Shown here: in pieces, positions 17,461 to 25,300 of the stretch
How positions within the stretch are numbered: position 1 is the first letter of the stretch
How the letters are laid out: each line of letters opens with the position of its first letter
Assembly: GCA_949283305.1 (NCBI GenBank)
Contig: CASDRU010000018.1
Span: 124,001-188,000 of the forward strand
Origin: an uncultured Spirochaetales bacterium
Lineage (GTDB): Bacteria; Spirochaetota; Spirochaetia; Sphaerochaetales; Sphaerochaetaceae
Direction: 5' to 3'
Length of the DNA stretch: 64,000 bases
The notes under the pieces: generated by a model
What the model was told of the DNA's origin: nothing
The model's input: only the letters and a program-made list of their open reading frames with translations
The model's database searches: none
Program-made: the position numbers and the translations under genes

Positions 17461-18371
17461 TGGCTGCAATACTTACCCGTGCTCTCTTTTTTTTCCTTCT
17501 CATAGTTCTTGCCTATGTTCTGAAAAAAGCCGGATTTCTGAAATCTGATGATTCCAAGGCCCTTGGAAAGCTAATTTTATATATAACTCTTCCTTCTGCT
17601 GTTATTTCAGGCTTCTCATCTTTTTCCTTTACCGCACTGCTTCTTCTCATTCCCTTGATTTCTTTTGCTGCAAACATTGCTCTGGAGGCCATCGGATACA
17701 TTCTGGCAAAGGGCAAAAGAGACAGCGAGAAGATTTTCTATCTTCTTAACACACCTACATACAATATCGGGAACTTCACGCTTCCCTTCTCATCTGGCTT
17801 TTTAGGACCTGAGGGTGTGATCGGCACATGCCTTTTTGACATGGGAGCATCTTTTCTCACACTTTCAGGATGCTATGCATTTGCTTCTGCAGTATTGAAA
17901 AGAGAAGGAGAGAGAAGCCTGCTCAAGGACGCGCTGAAGATATTCACAAAACCGGCATTTGATGCCTACATAATCATGATAATCCTCTCTCTGCTTGGTT
18001 TGAAAATGCCATCATTCATAATTGACTTTGCATCGTTCATCTCCCCGGCAAACGGGGTGCTAGCCATGCTCATGATTGGTCTAATGCTGGATTTCAGATT
18101 AAAAAAGAACGATCTTTTTCCTGTGTTCAAGGTAATCTTCATAAGACTTGTATTCACATCAGTGCTGGCTTTGCTTGTCTATAATTCCCTTCCCCTTGCC
18201 CTTGAGATGAAAAGGGCTGTTGTAATCACGCTCTTTTCCCCGATCAGCAGCTCAAGTGCCGCATTTGTCACAGAGCTTAATGGGAACAACGAGCAGGCCG
18301 GATTTGCAGGAAGCCTGTCAATTATCATATCTCTTTCAATATATGTGACTCTTTTCATGCTTTGGCTCTGA
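17460..18371 (+). CDS. AEC (auxin efflux carrier) family transporter
   Basis: A 303-residue integral membrane carrier with about ten transmembrane helices. The N-terminal ALFFFLLIVLAYVLKKAGFL and the ITLPSAVISGF segment are characteristic of the AEC family, which in bacteria often moves organic acids such as malate. The middle motif TPTYNIGNFTLPFS is a conserved substrate-region signature. It is translationally coupled to the upstream SDR gene. Confidence 0.88.
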   Translation: MAAILTRALFFFLLIVLAYVLKKAGFLKSDDSKALGKLILYITLPSAVISGFSSFSFTALLLLIPLISFAANIALEAIGYILAKGKRDSEKIFYLLNTPTYNIGNFTLPFSSGFLGPEGVIGTCLFDMGASFLTLSGCYAFASAVLKREGERSLLKDALKIFTKPAFDAYIIMIILSLLGLKMPSFIIDFASFISPANGVLAMLMIGLMLDFRLKKNDLFPVFKVIFIRLVFTSVLALLVYNSLPLALEMKRAVVITLFSPISSSSAAFVTELNGNNEQAGFAGSLSIIISLSIYVTLFMLWL

Positions 18372-18549
18372 TATTCAGAAAATCCCATCCTGATTTTTGA
18401 CAGCTCCTCATGAAAAAGCAGCAGAGCAGATTAAAAAGTAAAATCAATTTATCTGAATTTCTGGCTTAATATATTAGTCAATTCAAACAATACATTCTAA
18501 AAATAAAGAAAAAAATCAATAAAATAATTGTTTTTCATTCAAAAAGAGG

Positions 18550-18608
18550 TTGACAGCAAGATTTAGTTTGAATATTCTAACTTACGATAAGAGTTAGTGT
18601 ATTCTAAC
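18550..18608 (+). promoter_or_regulatory. Promoter and candidate metal-responsive operator of the feo operon
   Basis: A consensus -35 TTGACA (18550-18555), a 17-base spacer and a -10 TATTCT (18573-18578). Overlapping and following the -10 are alternating arms CTAAC (18577-18581), GTTAG (18593-18597) and CTAAC (18604-18608), which make two possible inverted repeats. Position over the transcription start suggests repression, plausibly by a DtxR- or Fur-like iron regulator. The regulator is not in the window. Confidence 0.65.
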
Positions 18609-18620
18609 AAAAGGAGCTTT

Positions 18621-18836
18621 ATGATGCCTCTTACATTTTTATCTGCAGGAGAAAGCAGGCTAATAAGAAAGATAGGCGGGTCTGAGGAGACTAGGAGATT
18701 CCTAATGAATCTCGGCTTTGTCTCTGACTGTGAAATCAAGGTTATAAACAAGCTTCAAGGCAATGTGATTGTCCTGATAAAAGATGCAAGGATTGCTCTC
18801 AATGCCGACATGGCAAAACACATAATGGTCAGTTAA
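18621..18836 (+). CDS. feoA: FeoA domain protein, first copy
   Basis: A 71-residue SH3-like FeoA protein that supports FeoB-mediated ferrous iron uptake. It shows the family pattern LSAGESRLIRKIGGS, then LMNLGFVSDCEIKVINK and an ending with a conserved basic stretch. An AAGGAG site precedes the ATG; an adjacent ATG three bases downstream is also possible. It is the first gene of the feo operon. Confidence 0.9.
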   Translation: MMPLTFLSAGESRLIRKIGGSEETRRFLMNLGFVSDCEIKVINKLQGNVIVLIKDARIALNADMAKHIMVS

Positions 18837-18849
18837 TAGGAGAAAATAT

Positions 18850-19077
18850 ATGAGACTTGGAGAAGCACAGGTTGGCAGCACCGTTAGGGTTCTGTCGATT
18901 GACGGGGATGCTGCCTACAAGAGGCGGATAATGGACATGGGACTTACAAAGGGAACAAAGCTTTTTATCAGGAAAGTTGCTCCCCTTGGTGATCCTGTTG
19001 AGATAACTGTTCGTGGCTATGAGCTTTCTGTAAGGAAACAGGATGCTCACTGTGTTGAGGTAAAGGAGGAGGTATGA
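18850..19077 (+). CDS. feoA: FeoA domain protein, second copy
   Basis: A 75-residue FeoA protein, better matching the canonical family than the first copy: GSTVRVLSIDGDAAYKRRIMDMGLTKG and DPVEITVRGYELSVRK. It overlaps feoB by four bases (ATGA). Two separate FeoA proteins before one FeoB is common in anaerobes. Confidence 0.93.
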   Translation: MRLGEAQVGSTVRVLSIDGDAAYKRRIMDMGLTKGTKLFIRKVAPLGDPVEITVRGYELSVRKQDAHCVEVKEEV

Positions 19078-21269
19078 GTCTTAAATTTGCACTTGCAGGA
19101 AATCCGAACTGCGGAAAGACGACTCTTTTCAATGCTCTGACAGGCGCAAACCAGTATGTTGGAAACTGGCCGGGAGTAACAGTTGAGAAGAAGGAAGGAA
19201 AGCTCAGGGACAAGAAGAGGGGGGAAGAGATCATCATAACAGACCTTCCGGGAATCTATTCCCTTTCCCCGTATACACTTGAGGAGGTTGTTTCAAGGAA
19301 CTATCTCTTGTCTGAGAATCCTGATGTGATCATTGACCTTGTTGATGCTACAAACATTGAGAGGAACCTTTATCTGACAACTCAGCTCATCGAGACAGGA
19401 ATTCCTGTCGTGATAGCGCTCAATATGTCAGATCTGATTGAAAAGAGAGGGCTTAAAATCGACATAAAGCGTCTTGAGATGCTTTTAGAGTGCACAGTTG
19501 TTGAAATCAGTGCACTTAAGAAGACTGGCCTTGACAGCCTTATTGATGCAGCTGTGAAGACTGCAAAAAGAAGGGAAATCAAAGAAAGAAGAAGCATTTT
19601 CTCTTCCGATGTTGAAGAGGCCGTAAATCGCGTCAGTTCCTCTCTTGGCGCTGTTGATGAGTCAAAGCGGCTCTGGTATGCAGTCAAGGCACTTGAGGGA
19701 GATGAGAAGATACTTCCGACACTGAATCTGACATATGATGAAAAAAGAAGCATCATGGAAGAAAGAAAGATGCTTGAAGAAAAGAAGGATGATGATATTG
19801 AATCCATCATAACGGATGAAAGGTATTCATTCATCCAGAAAGTTGTGTCATCCTGTGTGAAGAAGACAAAAGAACATGTATCTGTCTCTGACAGGATTGA
19901 CAGCATAGTCACAAACAGAATCTTAGGTATCCCGATTTTCATAGCCGTGATGTTTGTTGTCTATTATGTTTCCGTAACGACTGTAGGTACATGGGTGACG
20001 GACTGGACAAATGATACATTCGGAGGCTGGGTTGCAGGACTCTTTTCATCCCTTCTTGCAACAATCGGAGCAGGGGAGGTTGTTACAAGCCTCGTCGTTG
20101 ACGGTATTGTCGGAGGTCTTGTTGCTGTTCTTGGCTTCGTTCCTCAGATGGCGATTCTGTTCCTTTTTCTGTCAATACTTGAGGACTGTGGATACATGGT
20201 CAGAATTGCCTTCGTCATGGACAGGGTGTTCAGGCATTTCGGGCTCTCTGGAAAGAGCTTTATTCCTCTTTTGATCTCATCTGGATGCGGTATTCCCGGA
20301 ATCATGGCAAGCAGAACGATAGAGCAGGAAAACGACAGAAAGCTCACAATCATGACAGCTACATTCATTCCATGCGGAGCAAAGCTTCCTGTCATCTCCC
20401 TTATTGCAGGAGTAATCGGAGGAGCGGCGCTGGGGTACAGCGAATCTGCGTGGGTTGCGCCTGTTACATACTTTATGGGAATAGCTGCAGTGCTCATAAG
20501 TGCAGTTATTTTAAAGAAGACAAAGCCGTTTTCAGGAAAGCCAGCTCCATTTGTCATGGAACTTCCTTCATATCATATCCCGTCAGCCAGGACTGTTCTC
20601 CTTCATGTATGGGAGCGCCTGAAAGGCTTTATAATCAAGGCCGGAACCATTTTGTTCCTTGCCTGTGTTGTAATGTGGTTCCTTTCTGGATTCGGCTTTG
20701 CTGACGGCTCTTTTGGCATGGTGGACTCAGACTCATCCTTGCTTGCATCAATCGGTGGAGTCCTTTCCCCGATATTTGCACCTCTCGGATTTGGTCAGTG
20801 GCAGCCTGTTGCAGCATCCCTTTCAGGCTTTACTGCAAAAGAAGCGATAGTATCAACTATGGGAGTGCTTGCAAATGTGGCAGGAGATGTCGAGGAGGCA
20901 GGAAATGTCGCGCCTCATGTTGCTTCCTGGTTTGCTCAAGCCGGCGGCAGCGGTGCCCTTGCAGCATTCTGCTTCCTGATGTTCAACATGCTTGACTCTC
21001 CTTGTCTTGCTGCAATTGCTACAATGGCCCAGCAGATGCAGAGCAGGAAGTGGTTCTGGTTTGCAATACTTTTCCAGAATCTGTTTGCATACATATCTAC
21101 AATGATAGTGTTCCAGATAGGATCTCTTGTCCTCTATGGTACATTCGGCTTCTTTACAGCAGTTGCTTTAGCTCTTCTGGTGCTTATGCTCTATATGCTT
21201 TTCAGAAAGGATCCGTATAAGGAGATGAGAAGAGCAGGAAAGAGAAGTGTTGAGGCAGCAAAAGCATAA
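19074..21269 (+). CDS. feoB: FeoB ferrous iron transporter
   Basis: A 731-residue inner-membrane iron(II) transporter. The N-terminal G domain has G1 GNPNCGKTT (residues 9-17), G3 DLPGIYSLSPYT and G4 NMSD. A helical GDI-like spacer covers about residues 170-280. The membrane part contains the two Gate motifs (LISSGCGIPGIMASRTIE and the later SGFTAKEAIVSTMG). The C terminus ends with a basic tail. Start is coupled to feoA2. Its regulation should follow the operator at 18577-18608. Confidence 0.97.
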   Translation: MSLKFALAGNPNCGKTTLFNALTGANQYVGNWPGVTVEKKEGKLRDKKRGEEIIITDLPGIYSLSPYTLEEVVSRNYLLSENPDVIIDLVDATNIERNLYLTTQLIETGIPVVIALNMSDLIEKRGLKIDIKRLEMLLECTVVEISALKKTGLDSLIDAAVKTAKRREIKERRSIFSSDVEEAVNRVSSSLGAVDESKRLWYAVKALEGDEKILPTLNLTYDEKRSIMEERKMLEEKKDDDIESIITDERYSFIQKVVSSCVKKTKEHVSVSDRIDSIVTNRILGIPIFIAVMFVVYYVSVTTVGTWVTDWTNDTFGGWVAGLFSSLLATIGAGEVVTSLVVDGIVGGLVAVLGFVPQMAILFLFLSILEDCGYMVRIAFVMDRVFRHFGLSGKSFIPLLISSGCGIPGIMASRTIEQENDRKLTIMTATFIPCGAKLPVISLIAGVIGGAALGYSESAWVAPVTYFMGIAAVLISAVILKKTKPFSGKPAPFVMELPSYHIPSARTVLLHVWERLKGFIIKAGTILFLACVVMWFLSGFGFADGSFGMVDSDSSLLASIGGVLSPIFAPLGFGQWQPVAASLSGFTAKEAIVSTMGVLANVAGDVEEAGNVAPHVASWFAQAGGSGALAAFCFLMFNMLDSPCLAAIATMAQQMQSRKWFWFAILFQNLFAYISTMIVFQIGSLVLYGTFGFFTAVALALLVLMLYMLFRKDPYKEMRRAGKRSVEAAKA

Positions 21270-21278
21270 GGAAAGACT

Positions 21279-21467
21279 ATGGCAGATCTCTTCATTCTAT
21301 CCATCATCGTCCTCTGGGCGGTGGTGGTCGTAAAAAAACTTTTGAAGGATAAGAAGAGCGGGAGATGCACAGGATGCACTTCATCATCATGCTCATCCTG
21401 CTCTAAATGCAGCTCAGCATATTTTGATGAGCTGATAAAAAAAGCAAAGGAGAATGCAAATGGGTGA
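21279..21467 (+). CDS. FeoB-associated Cys-rich membrane protein
   Basis: A 62-residue protein with one N-terminal transmembrane helix (ADLFILSIIVLWAVVVV) and a cysteine/serine cluster (CTGCTSSSCSSCSKCSS) on the cytoplasmic side. This fits the FeoB-associated Cys-rich membrane protein family, found next to feoB in anaerobes. Its role may be metal handling or redox sensing at the transporter; that is inference. It begins nine bases after feoB. Confidence 0.85.
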   Translation: MADLFILSIIVLWAVVVVKKLLKDKKSGRCTGCTSSSCSSCSKCSSAYFDELIKKAKENANG

Positions 21468-21588
21468 CTCAACATCATCAATGCTTGTTTTCTTTCTTAT
21501 CGTCATTGTCCTTTATATAGCAGGTGCAGCCATTTACACCATCTATGAGAAAGTCAGGGGAAAAAGGAGAAATAAGAAATATGAGTGA
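21460..21588 (+). CDS. 42-residue single-pass membrane protein in the feo operon
   Basis: The ATG at 21460 is preceded by an AAAGGAG site and overlaps the end of the Cys-rich gene by eight bases. It encodes 42 residues: a short Ser/Thr N terminus, one transmembrane helix (MLVFFLIVIVLYIAGAAIY), and a basic tail (EKVRGKRRNKKYE). The stop overlaps the start of the HMA gene. Such position and signals support a real gene. No family recognised; the shape recalls small transporter subunits. Confidence 0.6.
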   Translation: MGDSTSSMLVFFLIVIVLYIAGAAIYTIYEKVRGKRRNKKYE

Positions 21589-21940
21589 TGTGATCATACT
21601 TATAATAGTGTTCTTTCTGATGGTGCTTGCATCAGCCGGAGCTAGAAAGCATTTCAAAGGTGAAGGATCATGCTGTTCTCAAGGCAGTGCATCAAATACT
21701 GTGAAGAAGATAGACAATCCTTCATTTCATATGAGACTCACAGTTTCTGGAATGCACTGTGCCTCATGTGAGGAAAGAGTCAGAAAGGCGCTTGATTCAA
21801 TAAGCGGTGCAGCTGTCTCCTATATCTCAGCAAAAAGGAATCTTGTAATTCTTGATGCAAACAGAGAGATAAGCAGCACTCTTGTTGAAAAAGTAATAGA
21901 AAAGGAGGGATACAGGCTCGATAAAATTGAAAACCGATAA
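21581..21940 (+). CDS. Membrane-anchored heavy-metal-associated (HMA) domain protein
   Basis: A 119-residue protein: an N-terminal transmembrane helix (VIILIIVFFLMVLASAG), a linker with a CC pair (GEGSCCSQGS), and an HMA ferredoxin-like domain from about residue 50 with the metal motif GMHCASCEERVRKAL. HMA domains bind copper or similar soft metals in chaperones and P-type ATPases. Here it ends an iron operon. I chose the ATG at 21581, which has an AAAAAGGAG site, over an earlier in-frame start that would overlap the preceding small gene. Confidence 0.8.
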   Translation: MSDVIILIIVFFLMVLASAGARKHFKGEGSCCSQGSASNTVKKIDNPSFHMRLTVSGMHCASCEERVRKALDSISGAAVSYISAKRNLVILDANREISSTLVEKVIEKEGYRLDKIENR

Positions 21941-21967
21941 TCTTGAAGACATTTTATGACTCCCTTT

Positions 21968-21996
21968 GATTGCCCCTTTCTGGGGCAATCTCTTTA
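21968..21996 (+). terminator. Rho-independent terminator of the feo operon
   Basis: A perfect 9-bp stem GATTGCCCC (21968-21976) and GGGGCAATC (21982-21990) with a 5-base loop, followed by TCTTTAT. It lies 27 bases after the HMA stop codon. Confidence 0.8.
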
Positions 21997-22058
21997 TCAA
22001 AAACAGAAAATCAAAGAACTTGTATCTCTGGTAAAAAGGGCGTATAAATAAACACAAA

Positions 22059-22131
22059 GGGGTCTTAGCTCATCTGGTAGAGCATCAGGTTCGCAATCTG
22101 AGGGTGGCGAGTTCGAGTCTCGTAGGCTCCA
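22059..22131 (+). tRNA. tRNA-Ala(CGC)
   Basis: A full cloverleaf: acceptor stem GGGGTCT with AGGCTCC, D arm GCTC/GAGC, anticodon stem TCAGG/TCTGA and loop TTCGCAA giving anticodon CGC, and T arm GCGAG/CTCGT around TTCGAGT. The discriminator base is A; CCA is not encoded. A T7 run follows directly. Confidence 0.95.
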
Positions 22132-22345
22132 TTTTTTTATTCTCTCTCGTAAGTATAATACACATTCAATTTCTGCATATGATGGACATTTTATCAGCTG
22201 CAGCATCTACGTCAATCAGAGAGAGCAGAAAAGCAAGATTCATAATCCCTTATTTTATTTAGTGATAAATTAAAATTGATATATATATATGTTGTATACT
22301 ACAAGTGTAGATTTAGTGAGCAACAGTATATAAAAGGAGTTCGTT

Positions 22346-22993
22346 ATGCGTGTTGAAAAAGGAAGTCATTTTACTCGTAAATTCTTTATTTTCCTAATTA
22401 TGATTTTATTTGCAGGCAATATCCTGTTTGCAGATAATTTCACCTCGCTGAATTTGGGTGACAAGAATAGAGATATACTGGAGGCTAAGGAAATAATAGA
22501 AGAGTATTTAGCTACAGATTCCTATATAGATTTCTCTTCTGATGATAATCCTACATGGCAGGTTGTTGGAGTTCAGGTGATGATAGAATTCTGGCAAATG
22601 TTTTATCAGGAATTAACGGATTTCAGAAATATGACTGCTGATGAGATTTGTGCGTTAAGTGACAGACGACTGGAAACATTGTTTGGTGATTTCCGTGTAA
22701 GACAAATGACGCTGCAGGAAGATTTTTCATTGTTACCTGCTAATTTCCAAAACTATCTTATTGAAGATATCAGAAAAGATGATGAATTTATAATTGCCAT
22801 TTATTATGCTTCCTTGCTAACAGGAGTTGTGGCTGAATCTTTAAATTTGGGTTCATATATCTCTTCCGACCTGAATTCTACTCTGGAGGATTGCAGAATA
22901 GCTTATCCAGATGGGTGTAACTTAAGATCCAGTTCATATGACCTGTTCAGGGAATATGTCATGAATATCAGCGCAGCATTGAGGCTGCACTAA
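22346..22993 (+). CDS. Exported protein of unknown function
   Basis: A 215-residue protein with an N-terminal hydrophobic signal (residues 12-30, KFFIFLIMILFAGNILFAD). The rest is soluble, acidic and mostly helical, with several aromatic residues and two cysteines. No family recognised. AAAAGGAG lies just upstream of the ATG. Its AT-richer codon use and its position between a tRNA and toxin-antitoxin genes suggest accessory DNA. The upstream 200 bases hold no gene, only AT-rich sequence with a TATACT element near 22295. Confidence 0.6.
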   Translation: MRVEKGSHFTRKFFIFLIMILFAGNILFADNFTSLNLGDKNRDILEAKEIIEEYLATDSYIDFSSDDNPTWQVVGVQVMIEFWQMFYQELTDFRNMTADEICALSDRRLETLFGDFRVRQMTLQEDFSLLPANFQNYLIEDIRKDDEFIIAIYYASLLTGVVAESLNLGSYISSDLNSTLEDCRIAYPDGCNLRSSSYDLFREYVMNISAALRLH

Positions 22994-23294
22994 TGTAAGT
23001 TATTAGCTATTCGCTGGAAATTCCTGTAGCTTTATTGTCAATATTTCTCTGAGAGTACTGTTTTCTAGTGCGTACATCTATACCTCTTTCCTTGTTTTAG
23101 GTCCAAGTTTTTGTCCGCACCTCATTTTTCCGTTTTGCTTGGAAAACCACAAAATGTCTTGCAGGCAGCTATCCAGCAAGAAGTTTTCCGTCGATTCCTA
23201 TCAAAGCATTGTATTCTCCATATGCCTATGTATTCCTGTATCATAGAATTGCATACTGATAATACTCATTATTCGAGCCACTTACGGCATGTTT
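22994..23294. other. Gap without recognisable gene
   Basis: About 300 bases between the exported protein and the truncated antitoxin. Frames in both directions carry frequent stops and no ribosome site. It may contain decayed accessory DNA, including the lost C-terminal end of the BrnA-like gene. I see no repeat or RNA structure I can defend. Confidence 0.5.
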
Positions 23295-23498
23295 TCATCC
23301 TGTCCTGCTTCTTTCATGAGAAGTGGTATCCGTATCAAGATCGATTTTGACAGTAATTGATTTCTTCGCCGGCTTCCAGTTCCTGAGATGCCCTGTTTTC
23401 CACATCTCCTCAGTAATTTCAGGAATGTCCGAAAGATCAATCGAACTCGCTTTCAGCTCTTCGATTCGCTCATCCGAGATTTTTCTTTTGTTCGCCAT
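23295..23498 (-). pseudogene. Truncated or frameshifted BrnA-like antitoxin
   Basis: The N-terminal 50 residues match BrnA-like antitoxins (DLSDIPEITEEMWKTGHLRN and then KPAKKSITVKIDLD). At the start of the ribbon-helix-helix the frame diverges into DTTSHERSRTG and stops. A +1 frame just there reads LLMKEAGQDENMP before a stop, which resembles the lost helix (compare LLSALKAQGKG in the intact BrnA at 12768). The gene is therefore frameshifted and probably lacks its DNA-binding half. It starts five bases after hicB, at an ATG without a strong ribosome site. No BrnT partner is seen here. Confidence 0.6.
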
Positions 23499-23502
23499 AA
23501 TT

Positions 23503-23877
23503 TTATTTGACAGCAACTGAATGATGAGTAGCATTCATGCTTAGCAGCATCACGCAGTACTGGTTCATGCTGACACCTTCCTCCCGAGCCTTCTCCATAA
23601 GAAGTCTATGGAGGGATTTCGGCATCCTCAACTTGAATTCGCCGCTGTATTCCTTCATGATATCAGGTTCAGGAATCGGGTCTCCATCTTCCAGTGCGGA
23701 TGAGAGCCATACAGCCTTTGCATCCTTGAGACTCTTAAGTGCATCCTCCTCCGTGATTCCTGTGGTGATACAGCCTTTCAATTCCGGTATGAATGCGGCA
23801 TATCCATCCTCATCCGTGTCCTTGATGATCTCTACCCTGTAAGGAAGAGACATGTAGTAAGCAAGATCCTTCTTCAT
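23503..23877 (-). CDS. hicB: HicB family antitoxin
   Basis: A 124-residue antitoxin. The N-terminal domain has the HicB pattern DGYAAFIPELKGCITTGITE and DALKSLKDA, a degenerate RNase H fold that covers the toxin. The C-terminal domain is a ribbon-helix-helix (GEFKLRMPKSLHRLLMEKA, then EGVSMNQYCVMLLS), which should repress the operon. It overlaps hicA by four bases. Confidence 0.92.
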   Translation of the reverse strand: MKKDLAYYMSLPYRVEIIKDTDEDGYAAFIPELKGCITTGITEEDALKSLKDAKAVWLSSALEDGDPIPEPDIMKEYSGEFKLRMPKSLHRLLMEKAREEGVSMNQYCVMLLSMNATHHSVAVK

Positions 23878-24110
23878 TTTCCTTCCTCCTCTACGGCATC
23901 CCTTACGAGAGCGATATACACTTTCAGTATCGGCTTGTGCTTCGGAATTACGATCTTTGACCGGCCTTTCTTGAATATATGATGACTGCTTCCGCCTTTC
24001 GGCTGCGTCTCCATGTATCCAAGACGAAGCAGGATCTTCTCCAGTTCCTCGAATCTTAGATCAGGATCCAAAGCCTTCAGCCGAGCCAACAGCTTATCCC
24101 ATTGAGACAT
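23874..24110 (-). CDS. hicA: HicA family mRNA interferase toxin
   Basis: A 78-residue double-stranded-RNA-binding-fold toxin that cleaves mRNA when free. The catalytic histidine lies in GGSSHHIFKKG, with the preceding LEKILLRLGYMETQPKG typical of HicA. AGGAG lies just upstream of the ATG. It is longer than minimal HicA proteins because of an N-terminal helix. The hicAB order is the usual one. Confidence 0.92.
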   Translation of the reverse strand: MSQWDKLLARLKALDPDLRFEELEKILLRLGYMETQPKGGSSHHIFKKGRSKIVIPKHKPILKVYIALVRDAVEEEGK

Positions 24111-24128
24111 CCTATCTCTCCTGCAATA

Positions 24129-24158
24129 AGCATATTATGATATCACATACGATGTCAA
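24129..24158 (-). promoter_or_regulatory. Promoter and palindromic operator of hicAB
   Basis: On the minus strand a perfect -35 TTGACA (24153-24158) is followed after 18 bases by TATGCT (24129-24134). Between them lies an imperfect palindrome around TGATATCA (24138-24145), with outer arms reading TAT/ATA. This is a likely HicB operator. Confidence 0.55.
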
Positions 24159-24159
24159 T

Positions 24160-24630
24160 TATGGATTTCATCAAAGATTAATGCTACACGAAGCACCTGA
24201 TACAGTGAGGATGATCAGAGGAGATTTCATTACCTCCTTTGAAATAGGATTCGATTTATAAAAGAAAGGACCGTCATTACACAACTTCCATAAAGAGCTT
24301 TCCTCTCCTTCCACATGCCTCTGTGTCTGATACTGATGGATTTTGTCACTCCAGCTGCGTCCAAAACTTCGGAGATTAATCTTTTTCAAATCTCAACCGG
24401 AAAAATGGGACCATGAAAGAAATGGATATCAAAAAAGATAAAGATTTTTTAGAAGAGTTGACAAACATCTATTTCGACAGGCTTTTAGGGTATCTTTCAA
24501 GTGTGATAATGAGTCCATACTCTTCATATTCATATCACAAAAGTAAGATCAATTTAACTTTATAAAAGCCAAAAAACCACTTGAAAATCTTGATTTTGCA
24601 ATTTTTTTGACTTTTTAAGGGGTGACCAAA
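24160..24630. other. Gap of about 500 bases without a confident gene
   Basis: A minus-strand frame of 72 codons (24171-24389) lacks a ribosome site and family features. A plus-strand frame at 24413-24565 would encode 50 residues including DFLEELTNIYFDRLLGYLSS and looks protein-like, but it too lacks a ribosome site and could be a fragment. AT-rich, probably decayed accessory DNA. Confidence 0.45.
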
Positions 24631-24658
24631 ATAAAAAAGTCCTTACAATGTAAGGACT
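24631..24658 (-). terminator. Terminator of the five-tRNA operon
   Basis: On the minus strand a perfect 9-bp stem AGTCCTTAC/GTAAGGACT (24638-24658) with a 3-base loop, followed by TTTTTATT. It lies ten bases after the last tRNA. Confidence 0.88.
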
Positions 24659-24667
24659 AACAAGAAG

Positions 24668-24739
24668 AGCGAAAGACGGGACTTGAACCCGCGACATCCA
24701 CCTTGGCAAGGTGGAGCTCTACCACTGAGCTACTTTCGC
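24668..24739 (-). tRNA. tRNA-Gly(GCC)
   Basis: Cloverleaf with acceptor GCGAAAG/CTTTCGC, anticodon stem CCACC/GGTGG and loop TTGCCAA giving anticodon GCC, T loop TTCAAGT and discriminator T, as usual for glycine tRNAs. Last gene of the tRNA operon. Confidence 0.95.
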
Positions 24740-24752
24740 ATTGCCGTAGTGT

Positions 24753-24832
24753 TGCGAGAGGAGGGACTCGAACCCTCACGCGGAGGCACTAGTTCCTAAG
24801 ACTAGCGTGTATACCAATTTCACCACTCTCGC
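24753..24832 (-). tRNA. tRNA-Leu(TAG)
   Basis: Class II tRNA with acceptor GCGAGAG/CTCTCGC, anticodon loop CTTAGGA giving anticodon TAG, a long variable arm, and T loop TTCGAGT. Discriminator A. Confidence 0.93.
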
Positions 24833-24834
24833 GA

Positions 24835-24907
24835 TGAGCCGCAAAGGGATCGAACCTTTGACCCACAGATTAAGAGTCTGTTGCTCTACCAGCTGAGCTA
24901 GCGGCCC
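24835..24907 (-). tRNA. tRNA-Lys(CTT)
   Basis: Acceptor GGGCCGC/GCGGCTC, D arm GCTC/GAGC, anticodon stem ACAGA/TCTGT and loop CTCTTAA giving anticodon CTT, T loop TTCGATC, discriminator A. Only two bases separate it from tRNA-Leu. Confidence 0.95.
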
Positions 24908-24924
24908 TGATTAAATGTTGTTAT

Positions 24925-24998
24925 CGCGCCCTGTAGGATTCGAACCTACGACCTGCGGATTCGAAGTCCGTCACTCTATCCAGCTGAGCTAAGAGCGC
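24925..24998 (-). tRNA. tRNA-Arg(TCG)
   Basis: Acceptor GCGCTCT/AGGGCGC, anticodon stem ACGGA/TCCGC and loop CTTCGAA giving anticodon TCG, T loop TTCGAAT, discriminator G as common in arginine tRNAs. Confidence 0.93.
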
Positions 24999-25005
24999 AA
25001 TATAG

Positions 25006-25078
25006 GGTGGAAGAAGGGATTCGAACCCTCGACAACCAGATCCACAATCTGGCGCTCTACCACTGAACTACTTCCACC
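25006..25078 (-). tRNA. tRNA-His(GTG)
   Basis: Acceptor GTGGAAG/CTTCCAC, extended by a genome-encoded G at position -1 facing C73, the histidine identity pair. Anticodon stem CCAGA/TCTGG with loop TTGTGGA gives anticodon GTG. First gene of the tRNA operon. Confidence 0.95.
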
Positions 25079-25126
25079 ATTTTGTGGAAACTCCATGGCG
25101 TTGCCGGTGCAATTTCAACGTACGAT

Positions 25127-25156
25127 ACTATGCCAAAAATCATGGCAGCTTGTCAA
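25127..25156 (-). promoter_or_regulatory. Promoter of the tRNA operon
   Basis: On the minus strand a perfect -35 TTGACA (25151-25156), an 18-base spacer and a -10 CATAGT (25127-25132) with a TG one base upstream. The leader to tRNA-His is about 40 bases. Confidence 0.6.
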
Positions 25157-25300
25157 TAGCTTTTGGAAAAATATTTTCAATTATCATGGATGCGGGGCTT
25201 AACATGTTTTTGCATAAGAAGATAGATTCTAATTTAATTCTTTTATTTTTTTTTCTTGTTCTGATTAATATTTATGCTTATATTAATCCTGGAGCAGATG

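Noticed and set aside
22059-22131. tRNA-Ala as an integration site
   Set aside because: I looked for a duplicated tRNA 3' end in the following 2.5 kb and did not see one, and no integrase is present.
24171-24389. 72-codon minus-strand frame between hicA and the tRNAs
   Set aside because: No ribosome site, no recognised motif and no signs of a conserved product; kept only as part of the gap description.
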